Positions 42,739-53,724 of a stretch of 64,000 nt of DNA are shown one piece after another (positions within the stretch are counted from its first letter, which is position 1; each line of letters opens with the position of its first letter). The stretch spans positions 870,501 through 934,500 of the forward strand of contig NC_085126.1 of assembly GCF_030269925.1 (NCBI RefSeq), written 5' to 3'. Source of the DNA: Bombyx mori. Taxonomy: Eukaryota; Arthropoda; Insecta; Lepidoptera; Bombycidae. The position numbers and the translations under genes are program-made. The notes beneath the pieces were generated by a model. It saw only the letters and a list, made by a program, of their open reading frames with translations. It was not told where the DNA came from and searched no databases.

Positions 42739-45700
42739 GTTCCTGTACTCGAGCTCTAGGCTCGGTTTACTGAGCTCCCGCCCCGAGACCCTCAGGGAAA
42801 GGGTGGCTCAGTTTCCCCTCCTACGAAGACCGTATCCCCCAAGACTTTCGTGATGATGGTGACCGTGTGTATGGCAGCTTGTTTCTGCATGATGTGTGGG
42901 TTGATGTTTGCATCTAATTTATCTAAGTATTTCTGTAGGCTTTTGGCTATTACTCCGGTTGCTCCTATTACTATTGGTACTATTTCTGTGTGTGTTTTCC
43001 ATAATCTGGTTATTTCGGTTTTGAGTGCATGGTATTTACTTAGCTTTTCTATTTCTTTTGCTCCTATATTGTAGTCTGAGGGAACTGTTACATCTATGAG
43101 GTATGTTTTGTTGTCCGTTTTGTTTATATAAATAATGTCTGGTCTATTGTGAACTATTGTAACGTCGGTTTGAACCGGTATCTCCCACATTATTTTTGCA
43201 CCTTCATTCTCCCTAACCTGCGGCTGCGTAAGGTGTTCTCGCCACCACAGGTCGGAGACCTGAAACGCATGCTTTTTAGCTAGCGACCAGAAAACATATT
43301 GCACTATGTTATTGTGCCTTTTGGTGTAATAAGTGCCAGCAAGCTTTTCGCATCCTGAGACAATGTGCTGTGTGGTCTCATCTTTAATGCAGCATAACCG
43401 ACACCTACCATCAACTTGGCGTTTCATTATGTCTCTTTCATGTTGTCTGGTCACCACTGCCTGATCTTGAATTGCAAATATGGCTGATTCCAATGCTGGA
43501 GACACCGGTTGCCTTTTGAACCATTGGAAGGATTGGGCTCTGTCGATATTTTCTTTTTCTAGTACTGCTTTGTAAAATTGACCGTGGAGCGGTTTCGCTT
43601 TTATTATCTCTATTTTTGTCTTAATTACTGCATTTTTTAATTCTTTGTCTGTATATTTTTCATTTTGCTGTAATCCTATTTCATTTAGATTTGATCGTGT
43701 TTCTTTAAATATTGAATATTTACTTTTATTTTTATCATGTTCCACTATTGCTCTAAGTATATGATCTTTTTCAGTTTCTATGTATGATTTGTATTTGATT
43801 ATTTGTGTTTTGTATAGTGTTTCTAGATTTGTTAGCCCTCTTCCACCTTGATCGATCGGTATATATAACCTATCTACATCTGCTTTCTGTTGGTGTGCTT
43901 TATTCATTGCTAAAATCTTTCTGGTCTTTACATCAATCTTCTTGAGGTCCGCGGTTTTGTAATTTATTATGCCAAATGTATACAAAAGAACCGGTACAGC
44001 GTATATATTTAAGGCTCGCAAGATATTTCGTGCATTGAGTTGCGATCCTGTGACGGATTTGACGCGACGGAAATATTCTTTTTGTATTTGTTGCCTGACT
44101 TCATTGTGGTCGATTTTGCCTGCCTCATCTATCCCTAGGTATTTGTACTTCTCATCTAATCTCAGGTGCCTGAACTCGTCTCCGCTCAGCAGAACGTGCC
44201 CTCGACCGCGATGTTCTTTTCTCCTACCCGCGACTAGATGTAGAATATTACATTTTTTTAGCCCGAATTGCATGCCTATATCTCCTGTAAAGATTTCTGC
44301 ACTATCTATTAAAACTTTAAGGTTTGTTTTACTGTTCGAATAAATTTTCAGGTCATCCATGTATAAGAGATGATTTATTATATTATTGTCTTTAAGTGTA
44401 TATCCTTTTAATTGGTATTGGTTGAGAATTTGGGAGATGGGGTTGATACCCAGACAGAACAAAAGAGGGGAGAGTGAATCACCTTGAAATATTCCTCGTC
44501 GGATGTATATAGGTTCAGTGGTTACAGATCCGTCCGCACCGCGAGCCGTCGTGACCACACTCCACATGGGCATGACCAACCTCAGAAAATTTCTGACAAC
44601 GGGTGGACATTTATAGAGCTCAAGTACTTTGAGTAGCCATTCATGTGATATGCTATCAAAAGCCTTCCGGTAGTCAATCCAAGCCGTACTTAAATTCTTC
44701 TGGCATTTATGTGCATCTTCCAGTATGGCTTTGTTGATCATGAGGTGATCTTTGCAGCCACGTGCCCCGCGTCTGCAACCTCGCTGTTCCAGGGCTATGA
44801 TGTTATTTTTATCGCAATGTTTGTAGAGTTCATTGGCTATTATGGAGGTTAAAATCTTGTACATAGTTGGCAAACAAGCAATAGGACGCCAGTTCTTCGG
44901 GTCTTGAGTATTTTCGTCTTTAGGTATTAAAACAACTCGGCCCCTTGTGAACCAACTATCTATGACTTCGGTACCTTTAATTATCCTATCAAATAGTTTG
45001 GCTATATATTTGTGTGTACTAGTGAGGTATTTGAGATAATAGTTATGTATTTTGTCTATTCCTGGTGATTTCCAGTTCTGGGATTTTCGGATCGCGGTTC
45101 TCAATTTTCCTACATCTATCTCTTCAAATGTGTGTTCCTCTATTTCATTTGATGAATTTGCTATTTGTGTTATCCAGTGAGCTTCTTTGTTGTACGATAT
45201 TGGGTTTGATAAGATTGTCGTCCAGAAGTTTTCTATTTCCGACTGAGAAGGGATTTGTGTGGGATTGTGTTGCGAGTTATTCAGAGACCTAAAAAATTTG
45301 TGTTGGTTCTCAGCAAATTGTTTATTCTGAATTTTCCTTTGGTTTATTTCGTCATATCTGCGAAGTCTACCTGCTAAAGCCTTAACTTTTTGTTTTAGTA
45401 TCTCAATGGTGTTATTTAGATCCTGATCATTGTGAATTTTGAATTTCTCGTATAGTTTATTTTTGATATTTCTCATTTTGTTACTATTAGAACCTGCTTT
45501 TACTTCTACCAACCTTCCCAATTCCTTTCTATGATCTTCTATTTTTTGTTTCAGTCTACGTTTCCACGGTGGTTCGTGTTTCGGTTTTTGCATGGTGGGT
45601 GGGGTATAAGGTGTTTGTTTATTATTAATTATCAATGTCTTAGCAGCTGCGTAGATTACGTCATTTATTTCGCGTAATGATTGATTTGTCTCGAGCAAGG

Positions 45701-46735
45701 TGGGTATGTAGTTGTTAATTGTTTGAAGGTTTTTTATAAAATGTTTATTAAATTTGGGTTTCGGTAAGAAAGTTCTGTTGTCAATGGGTATTTCTTTAGT
45801 TTCTGCTAGTATTTGCAAAAAATCTAACACAAGTGGATCTTGGTTTTCATCGACTACAACCTCACCTATTTCATTTCCTTCGTCCGCTATCGTATCCGTA
45901 AGCTGTGTAGTAGGTTCTATTTGAGTGAATGTAAGGGTTTGTTCTTGAGTGTCAGTATTTGGTGGTGGGTGAATGTGCTGTGTCTGTTGTGTGAAGTTTT
46001 CTTGATGTAGTAAATCGGCGGTGTAAATAGGTTCAGGTAGAGTGTTTGCTGTTGTCTGTGTGATGGTTTCTGGCAAGGCAGTACGACTGTACACGTCAGG
46101 TAATAGATACGCTTGTTCTGCTTTACTTTTAATTTCTTCAAGGACTTCTTTTGAAATGTAATTATGTGATAATATGCTTCGTGCCTGATTGGATAGTGTA
46201 TTTCCTGTGAATTTTTTAAACTTTGTGATGTGTGAATTTCGGTCTTTAAAGATCTTTTCTAATCGTTTTATATAGCCAGGCCCTCCTGCTTTGGCTAGAT
46301 AAAAACAAAACATAAGCTCATCTAATTCGGTTCGTGACCACTTCCTTCTTGCGTCATCGTTAATAGAACCTGTGGTCGATGACGATGTGCCGGCAGAGCA
46401 TGTGGGAGACATATCCCTACCCCGCAAAGCAACATCGTTAAATTCTTCGGCTGTAGCATCTGGAGACCTACCCCAAACCCCCCTGTCCCCGACTCCCGAC
46501 CAGCCGGTACGTCGTGAGTCGCTGGCTAGCATTCTGCCACGTCCGCCACCAGCTACAGACGTGCCCCGGCGATCGCCCCCGGGCAGCGGCCCTATACGTT
46601 CATTATTCAAATTATTCTCCATTTTACTGGGTTTGCCTTTGCCTTGTTAGCCGTATAAGTTTATATAGTATACGTTGCCCGCCCCCCACGTGGTCTGATG
46701 GTCGACTCGGACGTAAGGTAGGACTTAGGGGGGCC
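42739..46735 (-). mobile_element. Dong/R4-like retrotransposon, unit 2, complete
   Basis: 3997 bp and near-identical to unit 1 including the GGCCCCCC 5' end. A T-to-G type change in the 3' leader (CCTGTACTCG for CCTCTACTCG) tells them apart. Confidence 0.92.
42792..46622 (-). CDS. Dong/R4-like polyprotein, unit 2
   Basis: Intact 1276 codons. Same layout as unit 1, with every reverse transcriptase, CCHC and endonuclease key residue kept. Two residue differences seen: Thr for Met at 691 (VVTTARG) and Ile for Val at 1000 (NAVIKTK). Two intact, nearly identical ORFs suggest recent activity or recent unequal duplication. Confidence 0.92.
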   Translation of the reverse strand: MENNLNNERIGPLPGGDRRGTSVAGGGRGRMLASDSRRTGWSGVGDRGVWGRSPDATAEEFNDVALRGRDMSPTCSAGTSSSTTGSINDDARRKWSRTELDELMFCFYLAKAGGPGYIKRLEKIFKDRNSHITKFKKFTGNTLSNQARSILSHNYISKEVLEEIKSKAEQAYLLPDVYSRTALPETITQTTANTLPEPIYTADLLHQENFTQQTQHIHPPPNTDTQEQTLTFTQIEPTTQLTDTIADEGNEIGEVVVDENQDPLVLDFLQILAETKEIPIDNRTFLPKPKFNKHFIKNLQTINNYIPTLLETNQSLREINDVIYAAAKTLIINNKQTPYTPPTMQKPKHEPPWKRRLKQKIEDHRKELGRLVEVKAGSNSNKMRNIKNKLYEKFKIHNDQDLNNTIEILKQKVKALAGRLRRYDEINQRKIQNKQFAENQHKFFRSLNNSQHNPTQIPSQSEIENFWTTILSNPISYNKEAHWITQIANSSNEIEEHTFEEIDVGKLRTAIRKSQNWKSPGIDKIHNYYLKYLTSTHKYIAKLFDRIIKGTEVIDSWFTRGRVVLIPKDENTQDPKNWRPIACLPTMYKILTSIIANELYKHCDKNNIIALEQRGCRRGARGCKDHLMINKAILEDAHKCQKNLSTAWIDYRKAFDSISHEWLLKVLELYKCPPVVRNFLRLVMPMWSVVTTARGADGSVTTEPIYIRRGIFQGDSLSPLLFCLGINPISQILNQYQLKGYTLKDNNIINHLLYMDDLKIYSNSKTNLKVLIDSAEIFTGDIGMQFGLKKCNILHLVAGRRKEHRGRGHVLLSGDEFRHLRLDEKYKYLGIDEAGKIDHNEVRQQIQKEYFRRVKSVTGSQLNARNILRALNIYAVPVLLYTFGIINYKTADLKKIDVKTRKILAMNKAHQQKADVDRLYIPIDQGGRGLTNLETLYKTQIIKYKSYIETEKDHILRAIVEHDKNKSKYSIFKETRSNLNEIGLQQNEKYTDKELKNAVIKTKIEIIKAKPLHGQFYKAVLEKENIDRAQSFQWFKRQPVSPALESAIFAIQDQAVVTRQHERDIMKRQVDGRCRLCCIKDETTQHIVSGCEKLAGTYYTKRHNNIVQYVFWSLAKKHAFQVSDLWWREHLTQPQVRENEGAKIMWEIPVQTDVTIVHNRPDIIYINKTDNKTYLIDVTVPSDYNIGAKEIEKLSKYHALKTEITRLWKTHTEIVPIVIGATGVIAKSLQKYLDKLDANINPHIMQKQAAIHTVTIITKVLGDTVFVGGETEPPFP

Positions 46736-46757
46736 TATTATATTATATTATATTATT
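46736..46757. repeat. (TATTA)n junction between units 2 and 3
   Basis: TATTATATTATATTATT tract of 22 bp; slightly different from the 42716 junction (no AATTTTT), so the two tails are not identical copies. Confidence 0.9.
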
Positions 46758-49700
46758 GTTCCTCTACTCGAGCTCTAGGCTCGGTTTACTGAGCTCCCGC
46801 CCCGAGACCCTCAGGGAAAGGGTGGTTCAGTTTCCCCTCCTACGAAGACCGTATCCCCCAAGACTTTCGTGATGATGGTGACCGTGTGTATGGCAGCTTG
46901 TTTCTGCATGATGTGTGGGTTGATGTTTGCATCTAATTTATCTAAGTATTTCTGTAGGCTTTTGGCTATTACTCCGGTTGCTCCTATTACTATTGGTACT
47001 ATTTCTGTGTGTGTTTTCCATAATCTGGTTATTTCGGTTTTGAGTGCATGGTATTTACTTAGCTTTTCTATTTCTTTTGCTCCTATATTGTAGTCTGAGG
47101 GAACTGTTACATCTATGAGGTATGTTTTGTTGTCCGTTTTGTTTATATAAATAATGTCTGGTCTATTGTGAACTATTGTAACGTCGGTTTGAACCGGTAT
47201 CTCCCACATTATTTTTGCACCTTCATTCTCCCTAACCTGCGGCTGCGTAAGGTGTTCTCGCCACCACAGGTCGGAGACCTGAAACGCATGCTTTTTAGCT
47301 AGCGACCAGAAAACATATTGCACTATGTTATTGTGCCTTTTGGTGTAATAAGTGCCAGCAAGCTTTTCGCATCCTGAGACAATGTGCTGTGTGGTCTCAT
47401 CTTTAATGCAGCATAACCGACACCTACCATCGACTTGGCGTTTCATTATGTCTCTTTCATGTTGTCTGGTCACCACTGCCTGATCTTGAATTGCAAATAT
47501 GGCTGATTCCAATGCTGGAGACACCGGTTGCCTTTTGAACCATTGGAAGGATTGGGCTCTGTCGATATTTTCTTTTTCTAGTACTGCTTTGTAAAATAGA
47601 CCGTGGAGCGGTTTCGCTTTTATTATCTCTATTTTTGTCTTAACTACTGCATTTTTTAATTCTTTGTCTGTATATTTTTCATTTTGCTGTAATCCTATTT
47701 CATTTAGATTTGATCGTGTTTCTTTAAATATTGAATATTTACTTTTATTTTTATCATGTTCCACTATTGCTCTAAGTATATGATCTTTTTCAGTTTCTAT
47801 GTATGATTTGTATTTGATTATTTGTGTTTTGTATAGTGTTTCTAGATTTGTTAGCCCTCTTCCACCTTGATCGATCGGTATATATAACCTATCTACATCT
47901 GCTTTCTGTTGGTGTGCTTTATTCATTGCTAAAATCTTTCTGGTCTTTACATCAATCTTCTTGAGGTCCGCGGTTTTGTAATTTATTATGCCAAATGTAT
48001 ACAAAAGAACCGGTACAGCGTATATATTTAAGGCTCGCAAGATATTTCGTGCATTGAGTTGCGATCCTGTGACGGATTTGACGCGACGGAAATATTCTTT
48101 TTGTATTTGTTGCCTGACTTCATTGTGGTCGATTTTGCCTGCCTCATCTATCCCTAGGTATTTGTACTTCTCATCTAATCTCAGGTGCCTGAACTCGTCT
48201 CCGCTCAGCAGAACGTGCCCTCGACCGCGATGTTCTTTTCTCCTACCCGCGACTAGATGTAGAATATTACATTTTTTTAGCCCGAATTGCATGCCTATAT
48301 CTCCTGTAAAGATTTCTGCACTATCTATTAAAACTTTAAGGTTTGTTTTACTGTTCGAATAAATTTTCAGGTCATCCATGTATAAGAGATGATTTATTAT
48401 ATTATTGTCTTTAAGTGTATATCCTTTTAATTGGTATTGGTTGAGAATTTGGGAGATGGGGTTGATACCCAGACAGAACAAAAGAGGGGAGAGTGAATCA
48501 CCTTGAAATATTCCTCGTCGGATGTATATAGGTTCAGTGGTTACAGATCCGTCCGCACCGCGAGCCGTCATGACCACACTCCACATGGGCATGACCAACC
48601 TCAGAAAATTTCTGACAACGGGTGGACATTTATAGAGCTCAAGTACTTTGAGTAGCCATTCATGTGATATGCTATCAAAAGCCTTCCGGTAGTCAATCCA
48701 AGCCGTACTTAAATTCTTCTGGCATTTATGTGCATCTTCCAGTATGGCTTTGTTGATCATGAGGTGATCTTTGCAGCCACGTGCCCCGCGTCTGCAACCT
48801 CGCTGTTCCAGGGCTATGATGTTATTTTTATCGCAATGTTTGTAGAGTTCATTGGCTATTATGGAGGTTAAAATCTTGTACATAGTTGGCAAACAAGCAA
48901 TAGGACGCCAGTTCTTCGGGTCTTGAGTATTTTCGTCTTTAGGTATTAAAACAACTCGGCCCCTTGTGAACCAACTATCTATGACTTCGGTACCTTTAAT
49001 TATCCTATCAAATAGTTTGGCTATATATTTGTGTGTACTAGTGAGGTATTTGAGATAATAGTTATGTATTTTGTCTATTCCTGGTGATTTCCAGTTCTGG
49101 GATTTTCGGATCGCGGTTCTCAATTTTCCTACATCTATCTCTTCAAATGTGTGTTCCTCTATTTCATTTGATGAATTTGCTATTTGTGTTATCCAGTGAG
49201 CTTCTTTGTTGTACGATATTGGGTTTGATAAGATTGTCGTCCAGAAGTTTTCTATTTCCGACTGAGAAGGGATTTGTGTGGGATTGTGTTGCGAGCTATT
49301 CAGAGACCTAAAAAATTTGTGTTGGTTCTCAGCAAATTGTTTATTCTGAATTTTCCTTTGGTTTATTTCGTCATATCTGCGAAGTCTACCTGCTAAAGCC
49401 TTAACTTTTTGTTTTAGTATCTCAATGGTGTTATTTAGATCCTGATCATTGTGAATTTTGAATTTCTCGTATAGTTTATTTTTGATATTTCTCATTTTGT
49501 TACTATTAGAACCTGCTTTTACTTCTACCAACCTTCCCAATTCCTTTCTATGATCTTCTATTTTTTGTTTCAGTCTACGTTTCCACGGTGGTTCGTGTTT
49601 CGGTTTTTGCATGGTGGGTGGGGTATAAGGTGTTTGTTTATTATTAATTATCAATGTCTTAGCAGCTGCGTAGATTACGTCATTTATTTCGCGTAATGAT

Positions 49701-50046
49701 TGATTTGTCTCGAGCAAGGTGGGTATGTAGTTGTTAATTGTTTGAAGGTTTTTTATAAAATGTTTATTAAATTTGGGTTTCGGTAAGAAAGTTCTGTTGT
49801 CAATGGGTATTTCTTTAGTTTCTGCTAGTATTTGCAAAAAATCTAACACAAGTGGATCTTGGTTTTCATCGACTACAACCTCACCTATTTCATTTCCTTC
49901 GTCCGCTATCGTATCCGTAAGCTGTGTAGTAGGTTCTATTTGAGTGAATGTAAGGGTTTGTTCTTGAGTGTCAGTATTTGGTGGTGGGTGAATGTGCTGT
50001 GTCTGTTGTGTGAAGTTTTCTTGATGTAGTAAATCGGCGGTGTAAG
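46758..50046 (-). mobile_element. Dong/R4-like retrotransposon, unit 3, 5'-truncated
   Basis: It loses the first about 200 codons and the 5' leader. Identity to units 1 and 2 stops at AAATCGGCGGTGTAA, where an unrelated RTE-type LINE tail begins. Confidence 0.9.
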
Positions 50047-50140
50047 AATGGACTAGACCAGAATGCCAAGACAACTGCTCTGTGGCAAGCCAGAGGGCCG
50101 CAGAAGTCCGATGGCTGGATGGCGCGGAGCGCGAACTCAA
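46811..50140 (-). CDS. Dong/R4-like polyprotein, unit 3, with foreign N-terminus
   Basis: The frame is open for 1109 codons. The family part starts at TADLLHQENF (residue 201 of the full protein) and keeps the reverse transcriptase, CCHC and endonuclease. The first about 31 residues (MSSRSAPSSHRTSAALW...) come from reading the adjacent RTE LINE tail antisense and are not a family domain. Two residue changes against unit 1: Ser in RSLNSSQH and Leu in PLHGLFYK. It lacks the N-terminal DNA-binding region, so autonomous movement is unlikely. Confidence 0.85.
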   Translation of the reverse strand: MSSRSAPSSHRTSAALWLATEQLSWHSGLVHSYTADLLHQENFTQQTQHIHPPPNTDTQEQTLTFTQIEPTTQLTDTIADEGNEIGEVVVDENQDPLVLDFLQILAETKEIPIDNRTFLPKPKFNKHFIKNLQTINNYIPTLLETNQSLREINDVIYAAAKTLIINNKQTPYTPPTMQKPKHEPPWKRRLKQKIEDHRKELGRLVEVKAGSNSNKMRNIKNKLYEKFKIHNDQDLNNTIEILKQKVKALAGRLRRYDEINQRKIQNKQFAENQHKFFRSLNSSQHNPTQIPSQSEIENFWTTILSNPISYNKEAHWITQIANSSNEIEEHTFEEIDVGKLRTAIRKSQNWKSPGIDKIHNYYLKYLTSTHKYIAKLFDRIIKGTEVIDSWFTRGRVVLIPKDENTQDPKNWRPIACLPTMYKILTSIIANELYKHCDKNNIIALEQRGCRRGARGCKDHLMINKAILEDAHKCQKNLSTAWIDYRKAFDSISHEWLLKVLELYKCPPVVRNFLRLVMPMWSVVMTARGADGSVTTEPIYIRRGIFQGDSLSPLLFCLGINPISQILNQYQLKGYTLKDNNIINHLLYMDDLKIYSNSKTNLKVLIDSAEIFTGDIGMQFGLKKCNILHLVAGRRKEHRGRGHVLLSGDEFRHLRLDEKYKYLGIDEAGKIDHNEVRQQIQKEYFRRVKSVTGSQLNARNILRALNIYAVPVLLYTFGIINYKTADLKKIDVKTRKILAMNKAHQQKADVDRLYIPIDQGGRGLTNLETLYKTQIIKYKSYIETEKDHILRAIVEHDKNKSKYSIFKETRSNLNEIGLQQNEKYTDKELKNAVVKTKIEIIKAKPLHGLFYKAVLEKENIDRAQSFQWFKRQPVSPALESAIFAIQDQAVVTRQHERDIMKRQVDGRCRLCCIKDETTQHIVSGCEKLAGTYYTKRHNNIVQYVFWSLAKKHAFQVSDLWWREHLTQPQVRENEGAKIMWEIPVQTDVTIVHNRPDIIYINKTDNKTYLIDVTVPSDYNIGAKEIEKLSKYHALKTEITRLWKTHTEIVPIVIGATGVIAKSLQKYLDKLDANINPHIMQKQAAIHTVTIITKVLGDTVFVGGETEPPFP

Positions 50141-50280
50141 AGTTATCTGTGTCAGGAACTGGAAGGAGAAAGCCCTGAACAGAGCAGTCTGGAGAGACTT
50201 ACTGGACCAGACTAAGGCCCACCCTGGGCTATAAGGCCTAAGATGATGATGATGATGATGATGAATATACTTAAATAAAA
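50047..50280 (+). repeat. RTE-type LINE 3' end
   Basis: The + strand encodes a C-terminus with EVRWLDGAERELK, NWKEKALNRAVWRDLL and ends AHPGL-stop, then (GAT)n and an A tail. This pattern fits RTE-clade LINEs. It is 5'-truncated where it meets unit 3. Confidence 0.75.
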
Positions 50281-50429
50281 AAAAAACTTTATCGGCTTAA
50301 TCTCGCGTTGATTATTTACATTTTTACTATCATTATTTTCACTGCGATATTCAGATGTAGCGTTATTAGGTATGTGTAACATATCGAGACGATTGTAAAC
50401 AAGAGTTTAAACCGTAAAAGGTATACATA

Positions 50430-50722
50430 ATAGACTAGACCAAGATTACTCGTCGAACTCGACAAAGAGTTCGACGTGCAACCTAACCCATGCATCAGCT
50501 CGCTGAGTTTCTCGCCGGATCTTCTCAGCGGGTCGCGATTCCGATCCAGTAGTAGATTCAGTCGCGGAGCAGCACCTCTTGAGTAGTTAGGTCTCCTTCG
50601 GAGGCGCTCGGGCAGTTGTTAGCAAATCCCACCTCTCCTGGCTGAGCCTTTGCTCGCCCACCTGTCCTGGTGAAACTGGAAACGCATCCGTGCCACCAGC
50701 AATCCTTCAATGATAAAAAAAA
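50430..50722 (+). repeat. LINE family B 3' end
   Basis: CGTCGAACTCGACAAAGAG, the CTCGCCGGATCTTCTCAGCG block and TTTGCTCGCCCACCTGTCC, ending in an A tail. Confidence 0.75.
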
Positions 50723-52130
50723 CAGGTATGTACCTATTTATTACAGACCGACTGACTCAAAGGATTATTATTTTTACACAACATTGTAGTTAGTATGTAA
50801 TTTTTTATCTGTTAAATCTTTCCAACTGAACCGAAAGTACTCTTGCAGGACTCTAAGCTGTTTTAAATATTTAAAACTGCCACTGAAACTCTTAATGCCG
50901 ACAAACACCGGCCATAACCGGTTATAACCGGCCATACGATGATACAACAGGTTTTATGGACGGCTCGTAAACAGAGCTAGCTTTAAAATCTGTAACGGGC
51001 CGCGAATAAAGCTAGATTTTTTTGCTGGCTATGTTTACGTTGCGTTTTTATGGATGAAAAGTACTAGTGTGGCTGTTACCCGGATTATCCGGTCTTAGAG
51101 AAACTGCTGTCCCACTTTGTTGATGGTTTATGGTGGATTAACCCGGGTCGTTTATTTAACTTAGCTTTTTACCACTTTTACTTTATTTTGTCTCTTATTT
51201 TTAAATTAATTATGTAGGTAGTTTAGTTCTGTGACGACATTCAACTTAAGTCCCTGAATACTCAAGATTTTGATTCATTTCATGTATTTTCTCTTTTGTT
51301 TTTAACTATCTTTAAAAATGGAGGAGGATCTCAATTCGACTGGATTTTCTATGTGCGTTACCTTTTTCTTAGTGATCCGATTTTCATTGTTTTTTGTTAT
51401 TTGAAAGCTGGTGCTTCTCATGTCATTCTATTCGAATATTATGATCACATCAGTCGTTTTTGAGCTATTCTTATTAATGCACTATTTAATTGCATTGAAC
51501 AACATTGATGATTTCGCAATTATGTGCTTTAAAATTTTTCAAACCGGATCTCGAAATTGTTTCACTATAGACGTGGGTAAGAATGGTACCTGGATAGGTA
51601 GTAAGACCCGGTTTTACAAGCTTACGAGACGTCTTATTACCAGTTAACTATGTCTTATTTGTGAAGTGAAACTTCTAATGCGAATTCCAAGAAGGTTGCG
51701 TTAAAAGTTTAGCGCTCCTGGGGAGGTGGAATAGAAAGAGACAGAGCGAAAATGAATTCAGTGAATCCGTGGCAATCGAAGGCTTGCGCGTAGTATTTGT
51801 AACTATTACAGGCCAACGCGAGCGTTAGCAACGAGTAGCATCCAAAATTTTAATGAAGTATTTAAATGTATTTATTTTTCAATCTATAATTTAAAATATA
51901 TATAATATAAATGTTGAAGATGTCGCATCTCTTATACACAGCATTCCCTATTACAAGAGCAATCTGATTTATGGATGAAAAATGAAGAAAACCTCAATAC
52001 TACACATCGAAAAAGAAGTTTCACTTCATTCACATGCACCAAGTTGCACGCGCACCGTTCAAGCGCAGCACGCAGCGTATCAAGCCTGATTTGCGAACCT
52101 GCGGCCACATGTTTGAATGTTAACTGAACC
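50723..52130. other. no recognisable gene
   Basis: A small inverted patch of CCGG/ATAACC units lies near 50915-50940. I see no repeat family or exon chain. Confidence 0.45.
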
Positions 52131-52132
52131 AT

Positions 52133-52382
52133 TACTGGTGGTAGGACCTCTTGTGAGTCCGCGCGGGTGGGTACCACCACCCTGCCTATTTCTGCCGTGA
52201 AGCAGTAATGCGTTTCGGTTTGAAGGGTGGAGCAGCCGTTGTAACTATACTTGACACCTTAGAACTTATATCTCAAGGTGGGTGGCGCATTTACGTTGTA
52301 TATGTCTATGGGCTCCAGTAACCACTTAACGCCAGGTGGGCTGTGAGCTCGTCTACCCATCTAAGCAATAAAAGAAAAAAAA
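52133..52382 (+). repeat. Bm1 3' half
   Basis: TTACTGGTGGTAGGACCTC to CATCTAAGCAATAAAAGAAA. Confidence 0.88.
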
Positions 52383-52569
52383 TAGACGCACCAGACTCCG
52401 AATAGGTGTGTGAAGCTTTTGGCCCGTTTGGTCTAGAGTGGCTATTTATATTCTTTTACTGGCCCATCATAATATGGCCATAATATTTCTTAGTACTGTA
52501 ATGGGCCTGTCCTGTTTCTCAGACGAAAATGCATGCATCATTAACAGAATTAGACGAAACGGTACTAGT

Positions 52570-52620
52570 GACACTTAAGGGTGGGCCGTGAGCTCGTCCA
52601 CCCATCTAAACAATAAGAAA
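52570..52620 (+). repeat. Bm1 3' tip
   Basis: GGGTGGGCCGTGAGCTCGTC to CTAAACAATAAGAAAAA. Confidence 0.65.
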
Positions 52621-53090
52621 AATTACATTGAAACTCCAATTACCAAGCCCCGATAGGCCCTTAAAACAAGTATATATCATTAAATTGTTTCCGTGCCGCA
52701 TCCCGTTTTCGCTACGACTGATAAATTGTAAGCAACTAAGGGAACTACGCCTTAATGAGCAGAGCGCTGTTCGCGGTCTCGTAGCTGAGGTTACTAAGTG
52801 AAACAGTTGAATAGTCGGGCCAGATGCTTGTATGAGCAGAAGACTCATTACCGGTAGTGCCATATACTGGAAACCCGTGTTATTTGGTTCACTAAGCTAT
52901 TTTAAATGCAAAGTAACAAATAACTGTCCTATAATAGGGTATTCTACAACACAGTTCCACATTATTGAGAAGGTCTGCTGGAAGAGATTTCTCAAAGAAA
53001 TAAGCAGTGCCTTTGTACATAATTTTCCTATTACTCTGTACTGTGTCTTGTTTTCTGTGTGTACATAAATAAATAAAATAAATAAAAAAT

Positions 53091-53336
53091 TATTGGTGGT
53101 AGGGCGTCTTGTGAGTCCGCGCGGGTAGGTACCACCACCCCACCTATTTCTGCCGTGAAGCAGTAATGCGTTTCGGTTCGAAGGGTGGAGCAGTCGTTAT
53201 ACTCTAAAAACTGAGACCTTACAGCTCATGTTTCGAGGTGGGTGGCGGCATTTACGTTGTAGATGTGTGTAGATGGGTTCCGGTTACCAATTAGCACCAG
53301 GTGGGCCGTGAGCTCGTCCAACCATCTAAGCTATAA
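53091..53336 (+). repeat. Bm1 3' half, diverged
   Basis: TTGGTGGTAGGGCGTCTTG to CCATCTAAGCTATAA, with GGCGGCATTTACG in place of GGCGCATTTACG. Confidence 0.8.
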
Positions 53337-53368
53337 CCGAATTTTTACTGCTTAGTTTTTATGTATAA

Positions 53369-53724
53369 CTAGTGACCCGCCCTCGCTTCGCTTCGGAAAC
53401 ATAAAATTTTATTATTGATAGGCGAGTCCCGCAATGTTGCGCGCGGCACGACAATAACTGCGGGTGACGCCGCGGGGCGAAGCTAGTCTAAAAAAAGTAG
53501 CCTAAGTTACTCGTTATATCATCAGCTACCTATTAGTGAAAGTCTCATCAAAATCGGTCCAGCCGTTCCAGAGATTAGCCGGAACAAACAGACAGACAGA
53601 CAGACAAAAATTGTAAAAAATTTTATTTTGTTGTATGTACCGTATATATATTCATATGCATGTAGTAAAAAGCGGTTATTTCAATATTACAAACAGACAC
53701 TCTAATTTTATTTACATGTATAGA
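53369..53724 (-). mobile_element. non-autonomous Helitron
   Basis: Minus strand begins TCTATACATGTAAATAAAAT and ends GAAGCGAGGGCGGGTCACTAG in pieces. It contains an internal GC-rich patch with CGCCGCGGGGCGAAGCTAG, itself like another Helitron end, so it may be two nested ends. Confidence 0.7.

Noticed and set aside
36896..50046. R2 rDNA-type insertion
   Set aside because: Domain plan is related, but flanks are AT microsatellite and not 28S rDNA, and the reverse transcriptase has YMDD; R4/Dong fits better.
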